NCBI GenBank assembly: GCA_016647705.1
Contig: CM028330.1
Span: 32,452,649-32,516,648 of the forward strand
DNA: 64,000 nt
From: Eucommia ulmoides
Taxonomy: Eukaryota; Streptophyta; Magnoliopsida; Garryales; Eucommiaceae
Direction of reading: 5' to 3'
The notes beneath the pieces are model-generated. The model did not search any database. It was given only the letters and a program-made list of their open reading frames with translations, and was not told the origin of the DNA. Numbering within the stretch: position 1 is the first letter of the stretch; each line of letters starts with the position of its first letter. This document shows, piece after piece, positions 62,346 through 64,000 of this stretch. The position numbers and the translations under genes are program-made.

Positions 62346-64000
62346 ATATTAAACCTAATACTTTGATGGACAATTGAACATTGATATTTTATGAAACTAA
62401 TGAGTTTATTAAGTGATTTCAGATTATAAGTTCCATGTATTTAAATGAGAAAAAGCATGAATCAAAAAGGTTAATCGTTAAAGATTTACAAGACATAGAT
62501 TTTATAAATAGATTCAATATGGGTGCAAAGTGAAGACATAGATTGATTTATTTTATTTATTTTTGTATTTTTAATAAAAACAACTCATTACTCTTATATT
62601 CTTAATCCAACCAGAATTTAGATCACGCACGATACTTTAAAATGAGTAATCTTATATGAGAAATGGTAAGAGATAATAAATTTAAGTCCATATAAATGAT
62701 TTTTATAAAGTGTTAAAATCATAAAAATATTTTTGATAAAGTGTTGAATTAAGAAAATAATTTTAACACATAAAATGATAACTTTTTAGTTAATTCGATC
62801 AACTGATGAAAAGGGTTGGTAAACTACCCAAAAAAGTAGCTTGAAAGAAAATGTGTGAGGTAACTACTAGTCAATTCGGTCAACCGACAAAATGGGTTGG
62901 TTAACTTACGAAAATAGTGGCTTAAAGAAAGATTGGAAGTTGAGGCTATTAACCAAATCAATTAACCAACCAGGCGAACAGTCGACCAACTAGAAATGAG
63001 GCAAATCAAAAAGTTGACCGTTGTAGAGGTTGATCAACCGGAGGTAGGGCGGCCGACCAACGGGTGAAGAATCAGTCAACTTTGACTGTTTCATTTCGCG
63101 TGATCTTTTACCCAAATCCTTTGGTTTTAAACGTTGAAAAAAGAAATGTTTTGGGGATTTGAGTTTATTACAATTACATATCATATATCATTAAGACCCT
63201 ATTAATTTGGTTCATATATTAATTGATTCTTTGAATTGAATTAGTAAAGCTACTTCATATATTTAAGTGTTTTGAATCTAAAAAGTTTTGGGAACCAAAT
63301 TGAGCTTTTCTAAGAGTAGTTTTACATGAAATATACCTATTTTGATAGTATGTTATCTTTGGGGTTGTTGGGTGTCATTTTTTGCCTTATCTTTTGGAAA
63401 CTAGCAGTCATAGGCTTAGTTTGAATTCTATTTAAGGAAAACTGTGTTTCCAACTTTAAATATTCATGAACAATCAACCTTTACTTTAAGAGAGTTATAT
63501 TTGCTAAAATATTTTCCAAGAGAGTTATTTTGAAAGAGTTCTTCATCGAAGCACGCAAAAGATTTCATCGTCGGTTTTATTCTACACTAAACTATCTTAA
63601 CTATTTTCAAGAAATCCTAGTAAGATCTTAAGAAATATTTTTTGCCTGCGAAATCTGATTAAATATCATTTGTGCTTTAATTGAGTAAATCAGAATTGTT
63701 TCTCATATAGTTCTATCACATAGTATTTGAGATATTAATTGAGCATTATTATTTTGAGGTGGTAGAAGCTCCAGTGGAAAAAAAACTTGTAATTTTTTTT
63801 TTTTTTTTTTAGTTTTAGTGGATTAGACATATTTGGGATGGTGTCTAATCAGGGTAGTTAGGGTTTGATATTTAGCCTGTGAAAAGGATTAGATTTAATA
63901 TTTAGCTTTTTTTCATTCTTTCTATAATAAAATTAGATTAGGCTTTAGCCTAGAAAAAAGATAAGGTTCTTCCTGAGCCTGTGAAAATGATTGTAAGGGT
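62346..64000 (+). repeat. Ty1/copia LTR, plus strand, running off the window
   Basis: Starts near TTTGATGGACAATTGAACATTG, matching the LTR start at 32769 (after its first 15 or so bases). It continues through the W-box array (62800-63070) and the TTGAGGTGGTAGAAGCTCC and GGGATGGTGTCTAATCAGGG blocks. It is the inverted counterpart of 59561-62345. The right end lies outside the window. Confidence 0.78.

Overview
The window is nuclear DNA of a flowering plant, most likely a eudicot. It contains spliced genes with GT-AG introns, a plant MYB-CC (PHR1-like) transcription factor, a ubiquitin-L40 gene, AT-rich intergenic DNA and dense LTR retrotransposons. Only two host genes can be supported. The rest is layered transposable-element DNA, most of it decayed.

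Layout. 1-12931: a decayed Ty3/gypsy Athila-type element on the minus strand (integrase to gag, PBS, 5' LTR). Its pol carries an 800-bp insertion, and its 5' LTR is split by a complete gag-only non-autonomous Athila relative on the plus strand (6927-12384, TSD TTTAT). 13747-18442: PHL11-like MYB-CC gene, minus strand, six coding exons; two TRIM elements and foldback elements lie in its introns. 19433-20012: hAT-type MITE upstream of that gene. 21070-24035: pieces of Ty1/copia LTRs, one carrying a short plastid-derived trnI fragment. 24440-25900: degraded endogenous pararetrovirus remnant. 25900-27100: AT-rich tandem repeats and microsatellites. 27432-30545: ubiquitin-60S ribosomal protein L40 fusion gene, minus strand, five exons.

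31682-46034 is a nest of insertions. A PIF/Harbinger-like MITE (TSD TAA) is split by a copia solo LTR. That LTR is split by an Athila-type solo LTR (TSD TCAAC) and by a 9.2-kb non-autonomous gypsy element (TSD GTTTG). The gypsy element in turn holds another Athila-type solo LTR (TSD GCAAC) and a third gypsy-type solo LTR. 47276-58940 is a full-length but dead copia element on the minus strand, interrupted by a 2.6-kb gypsy solo LTR (TSD ATAAT). 59561-64000 holds two copia LTRs of one family head to head, one carrying a second copy of the Harbinger-like MITE.

No operon-like or novel multi-gene system is visible. The observations most worth a second look are: an LTR that has incorporated a second primer-binding site and duplicated U5 end; hairpin and palindrome arrays with paired, compensatory-looking changes inside LTRs; W-box-rich copia LTRs; a ubiquitin moiety with two substitutions; and the plastid and pararetrovirus relics.
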